A model generated the notes under the pieces. That model saw only the letters and a list, made by a program, of their open reading frames with translations. It had not been told where the DNA came from and did no database searches. 64,000 nt of DNA from Streptococcus oralis. Lineage in GTDB: Bacteria; Bacillota; Bacilli; Lactobacillales; Streptococcaceae. The DNA is taken from contig NZ_CP019562.1 in assembly GCF_001983955.1 (NCBI RefSeq), positions 310,001-374,000 of the forward strand. The letters run 5' to 3'. Within the stretch, counting starts at the first letter, position 1; every line of letters begins with the position of its first letter. Positions 1 to 10,904 of this stretch are shown here, in pieces. The translations under genes and the position numbers were made by a program.

Positions 1-1335
1 ATCCTTTATAATGGTCCATATCTGTTAAAAGATTTCACATCAAAATCTTCGATCGAATATGTGAAGAATCCACACTATTATGACCATGATAAAGTAACCA
101 TTGAAAAAGTTAAGTTAGCTTACTTTGATGGGTCAGATCAGGAGATGACCATTCGAAACTTTGAAAGTGGTGCTTACTCGATTGCAGGAGTCTATCCAAA
201 TAGTTCGAACTATGCTAAGACAAAAGAAAAATACCAGGACAATATCGTCTATAGCTTACAAGACAAGACATCTTGGTATTTTAGCTTTAACGTCAACCGT
301 AAAACCTATAATCATACCGCTAAAACAACGGACGAACAAAAGAAATCAGCTCAAACAGCTATCTTAAATAAAAATTTCCGTCAAGCTATCAACTTTGGTA
401 TTGATCGAACAGCCTACTCTGCTCAATCTAACGGTGAAGAAGCAGCGAGCAAAACCCTTCGTAATACTCTGGTTCCTCCAACATTTGTCCAGGTGGGAGA
501 TAAGACCTTTGGAGAAGTAACAGCTTCTAAGCTTGTGAACTACGGAACTGAGTGGTCCGGTATCAATTTGGCAGATGCTCAAGATGCATACTTTAACAAG
601 GAAAAGGCCCAAGCAAAATTTGCGGAAGCTAAAAAGGAATTAGAAGCCCAAGGCGTGACTTTCCCAATCCATTTGGATGTCCCTGTTGATCAGACGAATA
701 AAAATGCGGTTTCTGGTATGAACTCGGTTAAACAAACCCTTGAAACAGTACTAGGTTCTGACAATATCGTCATTGATGTTCAACAGCTTTCAACAGATGA
801 CTTTGGAAATGTTGCTTTCCTAGCACCAAATCCAGCAGCTCGTGACTACGACCTAAACTTTGATGGTTGGGTTGGTGATTACCAGGATCCATCAACTTAT
901 CTAGACCCCTTCAATGCTGAAACTGGTTTCTATCTCAAAATTTTTGGTCTTGATGCCAAGGAAGACCAAGAACTCATTAAGAGTTTGGGGCTCGATATCT
1001 ATACGAAACTTCTAAAAGAAGCAGATGTTGAGAACGAAGATGTTGCTAAGCGTTATGAAAAATACGCTGAAGCTCAAGCTTGGATGATTGACAATTCTCT
1101 AGTCATGTCTGCTATGTCAAATGGTGGTACAGCCTCTGTAACCAAAGTAACTCCGTTTACACGTGCCTACTCCCTAGTGGGAATCAAGGGTGACGGAAAT
1201 AATTATAAGTACATGAGATTACAAAAAGACCCTGTTACCAAGAAACAATTTGACGAAGCTAAGGCTAAGTGGGAAGCAGAAAGTAAAAAAGCTATCGAAA
1301 AGAGCCAAAAAGAGTTTGAAAACCACGTAAAATAA
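1..1335 (+). CDS. Oligopeptide ABC transporter substrate-binding lipoprotein, AliA/AliB/AmiA family (5' end outside window)
   Basis: The reading frame is open from base 1, so the gene begins upstream and about 444 C-terminal codons are present of a family that is usually about 650 residues. The visible part is the C-terminal lobe of an SBP_bac_5 (family 5) extracellular solute-binding protein, with segments such as NFRQAINFGIDR and YDLNFDGWVGDYQDPSTYLDPF that are typical of oligopeptide binders. The N-terminal lipoprotein signal and lipobox cysteine are not in view. Such proteins deliver oligopeptides to the Ami permease and influence competence and colonisation. In pneumococcus aliA lies downstream of the capsule locus; here this gene lies upstream of wzg. 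AliA, AliB and AmiA cannot be told apart safely from this fragment. Confidence 0.88.
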   Translation: MLYNGPYLLKDFTSKSSIEYVKNPHYYDHDKVTIEKVKLAYFDGSDQEMTIRNFESGAYSIAGVYPNSSNYAKTKEKYQDNIVYSLQDKTSWYFSFNVNRKTYNHTAKTTDEQKKSAQTAILNKNFRQAINFGIDRTAYSAQSNGEEAASKTLRNTLVPPTFVQVGDKTFGEVTASKLVNYGTEWSGINLADAQDAYFNKEKAQAKFAEAKKELEAQGVTFPIHLDVPVDQTNKNAVSGMNSVKQTLETVLGSDNIVIDVQQLSTDDFGNVAFLAPNPAARDYDLNFDGWVGDYQDPSTYLDPFNAETGFYLKIFGLDAKEDQELIKSLGLDIYTKLLKEADVENEDVAKRYEKYAEAQAWMIDNSLVMSAMSNGGTASVTKVTPFTRAYSLVGIKGDGNNYKYMRLQKDPVTKKQFDEAKAKWEAESKKAIEKSQKEFENHVK

Positions 1336-1339
1336 AAAA

Positions 1340-1380
1340 AGAAAGACAAGCTGGCACTATAAATTGCCCTTGTCTTTTTA
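1340..1380 (+). terminator. Rho-independent terminator after the peptide-binding gene
   Basis: AAAGACAAG at 1342-1350 pairs with CTTGTCTTT at 1369-1377. A bulged inner GGCA/TGCC pairing extends the stem, and a T-run follows. It separates the transporter gene from the polysaccharide operon. Confidence 0.8.
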
Positions 1381-1469
1381 ATTTGTCATTGAAAAATGAA
1401 GTTAGTATAATTTTAAAGCAAATAAAGAACACAGAAGTGAATGAAAACGCTGAGAATGACGGGAATAAA

Positions 1470-1498
1470 TGGAATTTCTTTCATAAATGTGATATAAT
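1470..1498 (+). promoter_or_regulatory. Probable promoter of the polysaccharide operon
   Basis: TATAAT at 1493-1498 is preceded by TGA (extended -10). A poor -35 candidate, TGGAAT at 1470-1475, lies 17 bases upstream. The wzg start is about 30 bases downstream of the -10. No other good promoter is seen before wchA, so this should drive the long cps transcript. Confidence 0.65.
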
Positions 1499-1529
1499 AA
1501 TCCTAATTATTAACGTATAGGGGATTAAC

Positions 1530-2975
1530 ATGAATAGACGTTCAAAGAGAACTCGTTCTGGCAACATGAAACGAAATATTAACATAGTCTTATTAACCAT
1601 TTATCTACTGTTGGGTGGTTTTTTGCTGTTCTTGATTTTTAGACACAACATTTTAGCCTTTAGATACCTGAATATTATTTCTGCAGTTCTCGTTTTATTA
1701 GCTGCTTTAGTAGGACTACTGCTGATTGTTTATAAAAAAGCTGAGAAGTTTACGGTCTTCTTTTTGACGCTTGCCATCTTAGTTAGTTCAGTTTCTCTCT
1801 ATGCTTTGCAACAGTTTGTCGGTTTTACCAATCATATCAATTCGACGTCAAATTACTCAGAGTATTCGATTAGTGTGGTCGTTTTGAAAGATAGTGAGAT
1901 CAATAATGTGACTCAACTGGATACGGTTACGGGGCCAACAGAGACAGACAATGACAATATTCAAAAGTTGTTAGCAGATATTAAGACCAGCCAAAGTAAG
2001 GACTTGACAGTTGAGAAAGCGACTTCTTACCTAGCAGCTTATAAGAGTCTGCTTTCTGGTGAAACGAAAGCAATCGTCTTAAATAGTGTCTTTGAAAATA
2101 TTATTGAAGCAGAGTATCCTGACTATGCTTCTAAAATCAAGAAAATATACACTAAAAATTTGATTAAAGAAGTTGCTGCGCCTAAGGTATCGAAGAATAA
2201 AGCTTTCAATATTTATGTGAGTGGTATTGATACCTACGGTCCAATCAGCTCAGTTTCGCGTTCAGATGTAAATATTTTGATGACGGTGAACCGTGATACC
2301 AAAAAAATCCTTCTCACTACAACTCCTCGTGATTCCTATGTTCCGATTGCGGATGGAGGAAACAATCAAAAGGACAAATTGACCCATGCAGGGATTTATG
2401 GAGTAGACTCGTCGATTCATACCCTGGAAAACCTATATGGTGTGGATATCAATTACTACGTCCGTTTGAACTTCACTTCTTTCTTGAAGTTGATTGACCT
2501 TTTAGGTGGCGTAGATGTTTATAATGACCAAGATTTCACATCTTTACACGGGAAGTTCCATTTCCCAGTTGGGAATGTCCACTTAGATTCTGAGCAGGCT
2601 CTGGGATTTGTTCGTGAGCGCTACTCTCTAGCAGATGGAGATCGTGACCGTGGACGAAACCAACAAAAGGTTATTGTAGCTGTGATTCAGAAATTAACAT
2701 CAACTGAAGCTTTGAAGAACTATGACAATATTATTCAAGGATTACAAGATTCTCTTCAAACCAATATGCCTTTGGAAACCATGATGGATCTAGTCAATAC
2801 TCAGTTAGAGAGTGGAGGAAATTACAAAGTCAACTCTCAAGACTTGAAGGGAACTGGTCGTATGGACCTTCCTTCTTATGCCATGCCAGATAGTAACCTC
2901 TACATGATGGAAATCGACGATAGTAGTTTGGCTGCTGCGAAAGCTGCTATCAATGATGTGATGGAGGGGAAGTAG
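1530..2975 (+). CDS. wzg: LytR-CpsA-Psr family wall-polymer ligase/regulator Wzg (CpsA)
   Basis: First gene of the polysaccharide locus. The 481-residue protein has a short basic cytoplasmic head, three hydrophobic segments within the first 110 residues, an accessory DNA_PPF-like region and then the LCP catalytic domain (about 225-400), with the Arg/Asp-rich motifs RDTKK, TPRDSYV and [10 protein letters not shown] that bind the pyrophosphate-lipid substrate. LCP enzymes attach undecaprenyl-linked polysaccharide to peptidoglycan at the outer face of the membrane. The start at 1530 follows an AGGGG ribosome site; an internal ATG at 1566 is a less likely alternative. wzh follows after one base. 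Confidence 0.93.
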   Translation: MNRRSKRTRSGNMKRNINIVLLTIYLLLGGFLLFLIFRHNILAFRYLNIISAVLVLLAALVGLLLIVYKKAEKFTVFFLTLAILVSSVSLYALQQFVGFTNHINSTSNYSEYSISVVVLKDSEINNVTQLDTVTGPTETDNDNIQKLLADIKTSQSKDLTVEKATSYLAAYKSLLSGETKAIVLNSVFENIIEAEYPDYASKIKKIYTKNLIKEVAAPKVSKNKAFNIYVSGIDTYGPISSVSRSDVNILMTVNRDTKKILLTTTPRDSYVPIADGGNNQKDKLTHAGIYGVDSSIHTLENLYGVDINYYVRLNFTSFLKLIDLLGGVDVYNDQDFTSLHGKFHFPVGNVHLDSEQALGFVRERYSLADGDRDRGRNQQKVIVAVIQKLTSTEALKNYDNIIQGLQDSLQTNMPLETMMDLVNTQLESGGNYKVNSQDLKGTGRMDLPSYAMPDSNLYMMEIDDSSLAAAKAAINDVMEGK

Positions 2976-2976
2976 C

Positions 2977-3708
2977 ATGATAGATATCCATTCGCACATC
3001 GTTTTCGATGTGGATGATGGTCCAAAGTCAATAGAGGAAAGTAAAAAACTTCTTAGAGAGGCCTATAGTCAAGGAGTGAGAACAATCGTTTCAACTTCGC
3101 ATAGACGAAAAGGGATGTTCGAAACTCCTGAAGAAAAAATCGCAACTAACTTTTTGAAGGTGCGAGAAATGGCTAAGGAAGTTGCTGATGACCTGATTAT
3201 TGCCTATGGGGCTGAAATCTACTATACTCCGGATGTCGTTGAGAAGTTGGAAAAGAAATTAATCCCCACGCTCAACGATAGTCGCTATGCTTTGATTGAA
3301 TTTAGCATGAATACAGCCTATCGGGACATGCATAAGGGGCTGAGTAATATTCTAATGCTGGGTATTACGCCTGTCATTGCCCACATTGAACGCTATGATG
3401 CTTTAGAAAATAATGAAAAGCGCGTGCAAGAGCTGATTGACATGGGATGTTATACTCAAGTCAATAGTTCTCATGTCTTGAAACCTAAACTCTTCGGAGA
3501 AACTTATAAATTCATGAAAAAGAGAGCTCAGTATTTCTTAGAGCGTGACCTCGTTCATGTAATCGCTAGTGATATGCACAACTTGGATCATAGACCTCCT
3601 CATATGGAAGAAGCCTATGATATCATTGCCAAAAAATACGGTGAAAACAAGGCCAAGGAACTCTTTAAAGAGAACCCAAGAAAAATCATAATGGATCAAC
3701 TAATTTAG
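2977..3708 (+). CDS. wzh: Mn-dependent protein-tyrosine phosphatase Wzh (CpsB), PHP family
   Basis: The 243-residue PHP-domain phosphatase starts with the metal-binding motif [16 protein letters not shown] and continues with further His/Asp ligands (TSTHRR-like region, [16 protein letters not shown]). In pneumococcus CpsB dephosphorylates the autokinase CpsD and so tunes polymer length and amount. It has full length, begins directly after the wzg stop and is followed nine bases later by wzd, as in all Wzy-type streptococcal loci. Confidence 0.95.
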   Translation: MIDIHSHIVFDVDDGPKSIEESKKLLREAYSQGVRTIVSTSHRRKGMFETPEEKIATNFLKVREMAKEVADDLIIAYGAEIYYTPDVVEKLEKKLIPTLNDSRYALIEFSMNTAYRDMHKGLSNILMLGITPVIAHIERYDALENNEKRVQELIDMGCYTQVNSSHVLKPKLFGETYKFMKKRAQYFLERDLVHVIASDMHNLDHRPPHMEEAYDIIAKKYGENKAKELFKENPRKIIMDQLI

Positions 3709-3716
3709 GAGAAAAA

Positions 3717-4409
3717 ATGAAAGAACAAAATATGATGGAAATTGATGTATTCCACTTGTTAAAAATTTTATGGAAACGAAAATTGCTGATTGTCTTGGTA
3801 GCATTCGTGACAGGGGCAGTAGCATTTGCTTACAGTAGTTTTATTGTGAAACCAGAGTTTACCAGTACTACTCGCATTTATGTGGTCAACCGTAATCAGG
3901 GAGATAAGCCAGGTTTGACCAACCAAGACTTGCAAGCTGGATCTTACTTGGTAAAAGACTATCGTGAAATCATTCTCTCGCAAGACGTTTTAGAAAAAGT
4001 TGCGACTGATTTGAAACTAGATCTCCCTCCAAAAGGTCTAGCTAGTAAAATTAAGGTAACAGTTCCAGTGGATACGCGTATTGTTTCTATCTCTGTGACA
4101 GATCGTTTGCCTGAAGAAGCGAGCCGCATCGCTAACTCTTTGAGAGAGGTTGCTGCTCAAAAAATCATCAGTGTCACGCGAGTTTCAGATGTGACAACGC
4201 TTGAAGAAGCTCGTCCTGCAACATCCCCATCGTCTCCAAATGTCCGTCGCAATACCATGCTTGGATTTCTTGCTGGCGCAGTTGTAATGGTTGTTACGGT
4301 TCTCCTAGTTGAGCTCTTAGATACACGAGTGAAACGTCCAGAAGATATCGAAGATGTGATGCAAATTGCGCTATTGGGAGTAGTTCCAAATTTGGATAAA
4401 TTGAAATAG
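3717..4409 (+). CDS. wzd: Polysaccharide co-polymerase / tyrosine-kinase modulator Wzd (CpsC)
   Basis: The 230-residue Wzz-type membrane protein has a cytoplasmic start ([16 protein letters not shown]), a first membrane helix at about 20-42, an extracellular loop and a second helix at about 180-202, with the proline-rich PATSPSSPN segment just before it. It sets polymer chain length and activates the cognate kinase Wze, which is encoded next. The start follows GGAGAAAA. Normal length and no damage seen. Confidence 0.95.
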   Translation: MKEQNMMEIDVFHLLKILWKRKLLIVLVAFVTGAVAFAYSSFIVKPEFTSTTRIYVVNRNQGDKPGLTNQDLQAGSYLVKDYREIILSQDVLEKVATDLKLDLPPKGLASKIKVTVPVDTRIVSISVTDRLPEEASRIANSLREVAAQKIISVTRVSDVTTLEEARPATSPSSPNVRRNTMLGFLAGAVVMVVTVLLVELLDTRVKRPEDIEDVMQIALLGVVPNLDKLK

Positions 4410-4418
4410 GAGAGAGAG

Positions 4419-5111
4419 ATGCCAACATTAGAGATTGTACAAAAAAAATTAGATTTGGCAAGAAAAGCTGAAGAGTATTATAATGCGCTTCGTACCAATA
4501 TACAGTTGAGTGGGAATAACTTGAAAGTTATTTCGATCACGTCTGTGAAACCGAGTGAAGGGAAGTCAACTACTTCTACAAATATTGCTTGGGCTTTCGC
4601 GCGTGCGGGCTATAAGACGCTGTTAATCGATGCCGATATTCGTAATTCTGTCATGTCAGGTGTTTTTAAATCACGCGAGAAGATTACTGGACTAACAGAG
4701 TTCTTATCTGGGACGACAGACCTATCACAAGGCCTATGTGATACCAATGTTGAAAACTTGTTTGTTATTCAAGCGGGTTCTATATCACCCAACCCAACAG
4801 CCTTGCTACAAAGTGAAAATTTTGCAACCATGCTTGATACCTTGCGTAAGTACTTTGATTACATCATTGTGGATACAGCGCCAATCGGAGTTGTCATCGA
4901 TGCAGCTATCGTCACTCAAAAATGTGATGCTTCTGTTTTGGTAACTGCTACTGGTGAAACAAATCGTCGTGATGTCCAAAAAGCTAAAGAACAACTCGAA
5001 CAAACAGGAAAACCATTCTTAGGAATTGTGCTTAATAAACTCAATACTTCAGTTGAAAAATATGGCTCCTATGGAGCATATGGAAACTATGGGAATTATG
5101 GCAAAAAATAA
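4419..5111 (+). CDS. wze: Cytoplasmic tyrosine autokinase Wze (CpsD)
   Basis: The 230-residue BY-kinase has a Walker A motif (KPSEGKSTT, about 46-54), a Walker A' (LLIDADIR) and a Walker B region (YIIVDTAP). The C-terminal tail is a tyrosine cluster with repeated YG pairs that serves as the autophosphorylation site. It partners with Wzd and is reversed by Wzh to control Wzy-dependent polymerisation. The gene starts after AGGAGAGAG and is the last of the conserved regulatory quartet; serotype-specific genes follow. Confidence 0.95.
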   Translation: MPTLEIVQKKLDLARKAEEYYNALRTNIQLSGNNLKVISITSVKPSEGKSTTSTNIAWAFARAGYKTLLIDADIRNSVMSGVFKSREKITGLTEFLSGTTDLSQGLCDTNVENLFVIQAGSISPNPTALLQSENFATMLDTLRKYFDYIIVDTAPIGVVIDAAIVTQKCDASVLVTATGETNRRDVQKAKEQLEQTGKPFLGIVLNKLNTSVEKYGSYGAYGNYGNYGKK

Positions 5112-5133
5112 TAAATAGTTTAGGGAAGATATT

Positions 5134-6501
5134 ATGGAAGAAAAGGGATTGAAGATTACTTTGGTGGCAATCCAGAGTTTTCTTGTCATTTTATTAGCAT
5201 ATTTACTTAGTTTTGTAAAGGAAACAGAGATTGTAAATACTTCTGTTATTATCTTGTTCATTCTTCATTTTTTTGTGTTTTATATCAGTGATTATGGGCA
5301 TGATTTTTTTAAAAGAGGCTATTTAGCAGAGTTTATCAACACTACAAAGTATATCGTGTTCTTTGCTTTAGCTATCAGTATTTCGAATTTTTTCTTAGAA
5401 GATCGTTTTAGTATCTCTAGACGAGGGATGATTTATTTTTTGACAATACACTCTATTCTGTTGTATTTGTTGAATCTGTGCATTAAACGCTATAGAAAAC
5501 GCATCTTTCCAAGTCTCAAGGGGAGTAAGAAGATATTCTTGATAACAGCTACCTCTAGGGTTGAAAAAGTCATCGATAGGTTGATAGAGTCGGGAGAAAT
5601 TTTTTGGAATTTGGTGGCGGTCAGTGTTTTAGACCAGCCTGATTTTCAGCATCAATCCTTAACAGTTGTACCTGCTGAGAACATCTTAGACTTTGCTACT
5701 CATGAAGTTGTTGATGAGGTCTTTATCAATCTACCAAGTGAAGAGTACGACATCGGGGAGTTTATCTCACTTTTTGAGACAATGGGAATTGACGTGACAG
5801 TTAATCTCAATGCTTTTAACGATAATTTAGGTAGTGATAAAAAAATTCGTGAAATGGCAGGTTTGAATGTCGTAACTTTTTCAACAAAATTTTATAAGAC
5901 GAGTCATGTGGTCGCTAAACGGATCATTGATATTGTCGGTTCGATTGTTGGATTAATTATTTGTGGTTTGGTGAGCATTGTTTTGGTTCCAATGATTCGA
6001 CAAGATGGTGGGCCAGCGATTTTTTCTCAAACGCGTATTGGAAAAAATGGTCGACATTTCACTTTCTATAAATTTAGATCCATGTGCGTGAATGCTGAGC
6101 AGAGGAAACAAGAACTTTTGGCTCAAAATACCATGCAAGGTGGTATGTTTAAGGTTGATGATGATCCTCGTATCACACCAATTGGTCGCTTTATTCGTAA
6201 GACCAGCCTAGATGAGTTGCCACAGTTTTGGAATGTTCTCATGGGAGATATGAGTCTGGTTGGGACCCGTCCCCCAACAGTGGATGAGTATGAAAAATAT
6301 ACACCTGAGCAAAAACGTCGATTGAGTTTTAAACCTGGGATAACAGGCTTGTGGCAAGTCAGCGGGCGAAGTGAGATCAAGGATTTCAATGAAGTTGTCA
6401 AATTAGATGTGGCCTATATTGATGATTGGACTATTTGGAAAGATATTGAAATATTGTTAAAGACCGTTAAAGTTGTATTTATGAGAGATGGGGCAAAGTA
6501 A
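5134..6501 (+). CDS. wchA: Initiating sugar-phosphate transferase WchA (undecaprenyl-phosphate glucose-1-phosphate transferase)
   Basis: The 455-residue polyprenyl-phosphate sugar transferase has four or five N-terminal membrane helices (about 1-115), a Rossmann-like middle and the C-terminal bacterial sugar transferase domain (about 255-455), with motifs [43 protein letters not shown] and [13 protein letters not shown]. WchA starts the repeat by placing Glc-1-P on the lipid carrier. Glucose specificity is inferred from the resemblance and from the wchF that follows, which acts on Glc-P-P-lipid in known systems. Confidence 0.9.
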   Translation: MEEKGLKITLVAIQSFLVILLAYLLSFVKETEIVNTSVIILFILHFFVFYISDYGHDFFKRGYLAEFINTTKYIVFFALAISISNFFLEDRFSISRRGMIYFLTIHSILLYLLNLCIKRYRKRIFPSLKGSKKIFLITATSRVEKVIDRLIESGEIFWNLVAVSVLDQPDFQHQSLTVVPAENILDFATHEVVDEVFINLPSEEYDIGEFISLFETMGIDVTVNLNAFNDNLGSDKKIREMAGLNVVTFSTKFYKTSHVVAKRIIDIVGSIVGLIICGLVSIVLVPMIRQDGGPAIFSQTRIGKNGRHFTFYKFRSMCVNAEQRKQELLAQNTMQGGMFKVDDDPRITPIGRFIRKTSLDELPQFWNVLMGDMSLVGTRPPTVDEYEKYTPEQKRRLSFKPGITGLWQVSGRSEIKDFNEVVKLDVAYIDDWTIWKDIEILLKTVKVVFMRDGAK

Positions 6502-6531
6502 TTTCTGCCCTTCAGTCCTGTTAGGAGAGAG

Positions 6532-7704
6532 ATGAAAAAGTCAGTTTATATCATTGGTTCAAAGGGGATTCCTGCCAAGTATGGAGGATTTGAAACCTTT
6601 GTTGAAAAATTAACCGAATATCAAAAAGACAGCAACATACAATACTATGTTGCTTGTATGCGTGAAAATTCAGCCAAGTCTGGTATTACGGAAGACCAGT
6701 TTGAGCACAATGGAGCCATTTGCTTCAACATCGATGTACCCAATATCGGACCGGCCCGCGCCATCGCTTACGATATTGCAGCAGTCAATAAGGCTATTGA
6801 ATTGGCTAAGGAAAACAAGGACGAGGCTCCCATTTTTTACATTCTAGCTTGTCGCATCGGTCCTTTTATTTCTGGACTTAAGAAAAAAATTCGTGCGATC
6901 GGTGGCTCTTTGCTGGTAAATCCTGATGGCCATGAATGGCTGCGAGCAAAGTGGAGCCTGCCAGTTCGTAAGTACTGGAAATTTTCAGAGCAGCTCATGG
7001 TCAAACATGCAGATTTACTGGTCTGTGACAGTAAAAATATCGAACAATATATCCAAGAGGATTATAAGCAGTATCAACCAAAGACCACCTATATTTCCTA
7101 TGGGACAGATACAGCCCCTTCAATCCTGAAGGCAGAAGATACCAAAGTTCGGAACTGGTATCAGGAAAAAGGAGTTAGCGAAAATGGCTATTATCTAGTA
7201 GTGGGACGATTCGTTCCTGAAAACAACTACGAAGCCATGATTCGTGAATTTATAAAGTCCAAGTCCAAAAAGGACTTTGTTCTCATCACAAATGTGGAGC
7301 AGAATAAATTTTACGACCAGTTGTTACGGGATACTGGTCTTGACAAAGATCCTAGGGTCAAATTTGTCGGTACTGTCTATGACCAAGAGTTGCTCAAGTA
7401 CATCCGTGAAAATGCCTTTGCCTATTTCCATGGGCATGAGGTTGGAGGAACCAACCCTTCTCTACTGGAAGCTTTAGCATCCACAAAACTAAATTTGTTG
7501 CTAGATGTTGGCTTTAACCGTGAGGTTGGTGAAGACGGGGCCATTTATTGGAAAAAAGATGAGTTGGCTCGTGTCATTGAGGAAGTAGAAGGATTTGATC
7601 AGGTAGCAATAACTGACTTGGATTTCAAGTCAAGTCAAAGAATCCTCTCGGCTTTCACATGGGAAAAGATTGTGTCAGATTATGAAGAAGTGTTTAAAGG
7701 ATAG
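6532..7704 (+). CDS. wchF: Beta-1,4-rhamnosyltransferase WchF (GT4/DUF1972)
   Basis: The 390-residue protein has the characteristic start KKSVYIIGSKGIPAKYGGFE and the later segments NPDGHEWLRAKW and FHGHEVGGTNPSLLEALA. It closely resembles pneumococcal Cps2T/WchF, which adds rhamnose to lipid-linked glucose as the second step of the repeat. This fits with the rml genes at the end of the locus that supply dTDP-rhamnose. The start follows GGAGAGAG; the next gene begins four bases after the stop. Confidence 0.92.
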   Translation: MKKSVYIIGSKGIPAKYGGFETFVEKLTEYQKDSNIQYYVACMRENSAKSGITEDQFEHNGAICFNIDVPNIGPARAIAYDIAAVNKAIELAKENKDEAPIFYILACRIGPFISGLKKKIRAIGGSLLVNPDGHEWLRAKWSLPVRKYWKFSEQLMVKHADLLVCDSKNIEQYIQEDYKQYQPKTTYISYGTDTAPSILKAEDTKVRNWYQEKGVSENGYYLVVGRFVPENNYEAMIREFIKSKSKKDFVLITNVEQNKFYDQLLRDTGLDKDPRVKFVGTVYDQELLKYIRENAFAYFHGHEVGGTNPSLLEALASTKLNLLLDVGFNREVGEDGAIYWKKDELARVIEEVEGFDQVAITDLDFKSSQRILSAFTWEKIVSDYEEVFKG

Positions 7705-7707
7705 GGA

Positions 7708-8865
7708 ATGAAACGGATTTTATACTTGCATGCTGGTGCAGAAATGTATGGAGCAGATAAGGTTTTATTGGAATTGATCAAAGGATTGGATTCCAAAGAA
7801 TTTGAAGCTCATGTCATCTTGCCAAATGACGGTGTTTTAGTCGAGGCCTTGCGCCAAGTTGGGGCTCAGGTCAGTGTGTTGGATTATCCGATTTTACGAA
7901 GGAAGTATTTTAATCCTAAAGGCATTGCCGACTATATTCGCTCTTATAATTTCTATGCTAAGCAAATCGCTCTCTATGCTCGAGAACACAGTATAGATAT
8001 GGTTCACAATAATACAGCGGCTGTTTTGGAGGGCATCTATTTGAAACGCAAGCTCAAGCTGCCTTTGATTTGGCATGTTCATGAGATTATCGTCAAACCC
8101 AAAGCTATTTCTGACTTTATCAATATGCTCATGGGACGATATGCAGACAAGATTGTGACGGTGTCCCAAGCGGTCGCTAATCATATCAAGCAATCTCCCT
8201 TTATCAAAGATAGCCAAGTGGAAGTGATTTATAACGGTGTCGATAATGCTGTCTATTATCCAATGGATGCGTCTTCTATTCGTGAAAAATTTGACATTGC
8301 GCAAGATGCACTTGTGATTGGCATGATTGGTCGGGTCAATGCTATCAAAGGACAAAATGATTTCATAGAAGCAGTCGAGCCACTTTTGGAAAAGAATGAG
8401 CAAGCGGTGGCTTTCCTAGCTGGAGGTGTTTTTCCTGGTGAAGAATGGCGCTTAGAAGAACTAGATAAGAGAATAGCTTCTTCATCTGTTGTGTCACAAA
8501 TTCATCGTATTGATTACTACGATAAGACTTCTGAACTTTATAATATGTTTGATATCTTTGTCTTACCAAGTATAAAACCTGATTCCCTACCTACAGTAGT
8601 CCTAGAAGCCATGGCTTGTTCAAAACCAGTTGTTGGTTATAACAATGGGGGAATAGCTGAAATGGTAGTAGATAACAAAAGTGGTTGCTTAGTCAAACCA
8701 AATCGTCCTCAAGAACTTTCTAATGCCATTTCTCTCTTACTAGATAGTTCTGAAAAAAGAGAAAAATTTGGGCGAGTAGGATATCAGAGACAAAAAGAGC
8801 TGTTTTCTTTGGAGAGTTACATTAAGAACTTCTCGGAGCTGTATAAAACAGATAGGAAAGATTAG
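7708..8865 (+). CDS. GT4-family glycosyltransferase, likely third sugar of the repeat
   Basis: The 385-residue GT-B enzyme has an N-terminal acceptor domain (starting [18 protein letters not shown]), a glycosyltransferase 4 domain with [13 protein letters not shown] at about 210, and a C-terminal nucleotide-sugar motif around [19 protein letters not shown]. It sits directly after wchF, so it probably extends the Glc-Rha disaccharide; in related receptor-polysaccharide loci this step adds alpha-linked GalNAc or Gal to Rha. Which sugar cannot be read from the sequence. Confidence 0.8.
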   Translation: MKRILYLHAGAEMYGADKVLLELIKGLDSKEFEAHVILPNDGVLVEALRQVGAQVSVLDYPILRRKYFNPKGIADYIRSYNFYAKQIALYAREHSIDMVHNNTAAVLEGIYLKRKLKLPLIWHVHEIIVKPKAISDFINMLMGRYADKIVTVSQAVANHIKQSPFIKDSQVEVIYNGVDNAVYYPMDASSIREKFDIAQDALVIGMIGRVNAIKGQNDFIEAVEPLLEKNEQAVAFLAGGVFPGEEWRLEELDKRIASSSVVSQIHRIDYYDKTSELYNMFDIFVLPSIKPDSLPTVVLEAMACSKPVVGYNNGGIAEMVVDNKSGCLVKPNRPQELSNAISLLLDSSEKREKFGRVGYQRQKELFSLESYIKNFSELYKTDRKD

Positions 8866-8867
8866 TT

Positions 8868-9866
8868 ATGAATAAAATAGATTTTGTTGTTACTTGGGTT
8901 GATGGGAATGATCCTGTGTGGCAAGAAAAAAAATCAAGCTATGATGGCTCGGTTAATACTTCTAAACAGAGTATGAATTCAGTCAAGGCTTACCGAGAAT
9001 GGGGGACCTTTAAATATTGGTTTAGAGGAGTTGAAAAATTTGCTCCTTGGGTTAATAAGGTCTACCTCGTGACCGACCAGCAAAAGCCAAGCTGGTTAGA
9101 TATAAATAGTGAAAAATTGGTGTTGGTAGATCATACAGAGATTATCTGTAATGACTACCTGCCAGTTTTTTCTGCCAATCCTATCGAAAGTAACATCCAT
9201 CGAATCCCTGGTCTCTCAGAGCATTTTGTTTTTTTTAATGACGATATGTATTTGACAGCTCCAGTCGAGCCGACAGATTTTTTCTCAGAGGATGGTTTAC
9301 CCAAATATAATACGGCTCTTTCACCGATTATTCCTGAGCGATATGGAACGGGGAATTTTCAGATAAATGACATGGAGATTGTCACTAGCTATTTCAGTCG
9401 AAATGAAATTTTGAAGAATGGCCAATTCTTTGATCCAAAGCAGGGATTAAAAAGTATCGTTAAGTCGCTACTATACAGAAATAGTCAGTTTATCTGTGGT
9501 TTCTGGGAGAGTCATCTGCCCTATCCTCTACTAAGATCAACGATGAACTTGGTATGGGAAAAGGAAAAAGCTGTCTTGGAAAGAACCTCGGCTAGTCGCT
9601 TTAGAAATCCTTCTGATACCAATGTTTGGCTCTTTAAGTATTGGCAGATTGCCAGTGGTAAATACGCTATCGGAAATCCTAAGTTGGGAGGACTCTTTTC
9701 TTTGGATAATGCCGGACCAGATTTTTGGAAGATACTAAATTCTGGCAAATACCAAATTATGTGTATCAATGATGGATTTAACATTCAAGACGAGGAGCAG
9801 GTGATGACAGACTTTATTAAGGCTATGGATCAACTGCTTCCAGATAGAAGTTCATTTGAGATTTAA
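8868..9866 (+). CDS. Stealth-family sugar-1-phosphate transferase (WefC-like)
   Basis: The 332-residue protein has the Stealth CR1 motif near the start ([14 protein letters not shown], about 5-18), a CR2 region ([20 protein letters not shown] and [15 protein letters not shown], about 50-125) and later CR3/CR4-like stretches. Stealth proteins transfer hexose-1-phosphate from nucleotide sugars and create phosphodiester bonds in the polymer; WefC in S. oralis receptor polysaccharide loci is an example. It lies two bases after the GT4 gene and before a GT2 gene, the expected place for the phosphodiester step. The transferred sugar (Gal or GalNAc) is not determinable. Confidence 0.85.
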   Translation: MNKIDFVVTWVDGNDPVWQEKKSSYDGSVNTSKQSMNSVKAYREWGTFKYWFRGVEKFAPWVNKVYLVTDQQKPSWLDINSEKLVLVDHTEIICNDYLPVFSANPIESNIHRIPGLSEHFVFFNDDMYLTAPVEPTDFFSEDGLPKYNTALSPIIPERYGTGNFQINDMEIVTSYFSRNEILKNGQFFDPKQGLKSIVKSLLYRNSQFICGFWESHLPYPLLRSTMNLVWEKEKAVLERTSASRFRNPSDTNVWLFKYWQIASGKYAIGNPKLGGLFSLDNAGPDFWKILNSGKYQIMCINDGFNIQDEEQVMTDFIKAMDQLLPDRSSFEI

Positions 9867-9900
9867 ACTGTAAAACTAAGTAAGAGAAAGAAAAGAAAAT

Positions 9901-10866
9901 ATGATTTCGGTAATTGTGCCTGTTTATAATGTGGAGGACTACCTTCATTATGCCATGGAGAGTTTGGAACATCAGACTTACAAGTATATGGAAGTCCTCT
10001 TGATTGATGACGGTTCGAGTGATGGCTCAGGACACTTGTGTGACCAGTATGCCCAGCAATATGATTGGGTGACTAGCTACCATAAGGTCAACGGTGGCTT
10101 GTCTGATGCTCGGAACTATGGGGTCTTGAAAGCCAAGGGTGACTGGATTACTTTCCTAGATCCAGACGACTATCTGGAACCCTGCGCCTTGGAACTGCTA
10201 GCAGAGCTACAAAGTCGTACCCAAGCAGATATGGTGAGTGGCAAAGTAGAGCCAACAGCTCACTATCATCGTTTTCAAAATTTTCACTTGGATCAGCTTG
10301 ATTTAGACCAAGTTAAGGTCTATGATAAGGCAAAGGCTCTGACTGAGATGCTTTATGGAGACCTTGTGACGGTCTCTGCTTGTGGGAAACTCTATCGGAA
10401 AGAACTTCTTGAGAAAGCTCCCTTCCCCAAAGGGCGCATCTACGAAGACCTCTATGTTATCAGTGAGCATCTCAACCAAGCCCAATCCGTGGCCTTGTAT
10501 CATCTTCCGATTTACCATTATTACCATAGACCTGGTAGCATTACTGCCTCGGCTTTCACGCCAAAACAATACGAGTTTTACGAAGCAATTGATCATTTAA
10601 AAGAGGTTGTGAATGCAACCTATCCTGAGAGTTCAGAACTCCAAGAAGCTATCATTTCACGCTTCTTTATAGGAAGTCTTCTGATTTTTACGATGATTCA
10701 GGATGGAAATCCAGCAGAGTTTAAGCGTCTTCAGGAGAAGACGAGACCCTATTTGCCTCTTGTCTTGAAGAATGCTAGAGTTAGCAAGAAACGTAGGATC
10801 CTCTATGTTTTAATTACTAAGTATCCGCGGTTCTATTATCAATTTAAAAAGTTAAAAAAATCCTAA
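9901..10866 (+). CDS. GT2-family glycosyltransferase
   Basis: The 321-residue GT-A enzyme begins MISVIVPVYNVEDYL, followed by LLIDDGSSDGSG, NGGLSDARNYG and a metal-binding FLDPDDYLEP motif, all standard GT2 features in the first 110 residues. It likely adds the sugar after the phosphodiester-linked residue (WefD/WefG position in related loci, often beta-1,3 GalNAc or Gal). Start chosen at the ATG after AAGAGAAAG. The downstream wzy starts about 40 bases later. Confidence 0.85.
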   Translation: MISVIVPVYNVEDYLHYAMESLEHQTYKYMEVLLIDDGSSDGSGHLCDQYAQQYDWVTSYHKVNGGLSDARNYGVLKAKGDWITFLDPDDYLEPCALELLAELQSRTQADMVSGKVEPTAHYHRFQNFHLDQLDLDQVKVYDKAKALTEMLYGDLVTVSACGKLYRKELLEKAPFPKGRIYEDLYVISEHLNQAQSVALYHLPIYHYYHRPGSITASAFTPKQYEFYEAIDHLKEVVNATYPESSELQEAIISRFFIGSLLIFTMIQDGNPAEFKRLQEKTRPYLPLVLKNARVSKKRRILYVLITKYPRFYYQFKKLKKS

Positions 10867-10904
10867 GTAAGAGTTAGGGATGAAAGAAGAAAAGGAAAAA
10901 GAAA

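Noticed and set aside
7894-8403. 169-codon minus-strand frame inside the GT4 gene
   Set aside because: Antisense to a well-conserved glycosyltransferase; no ribosome site and no recognisable domain.
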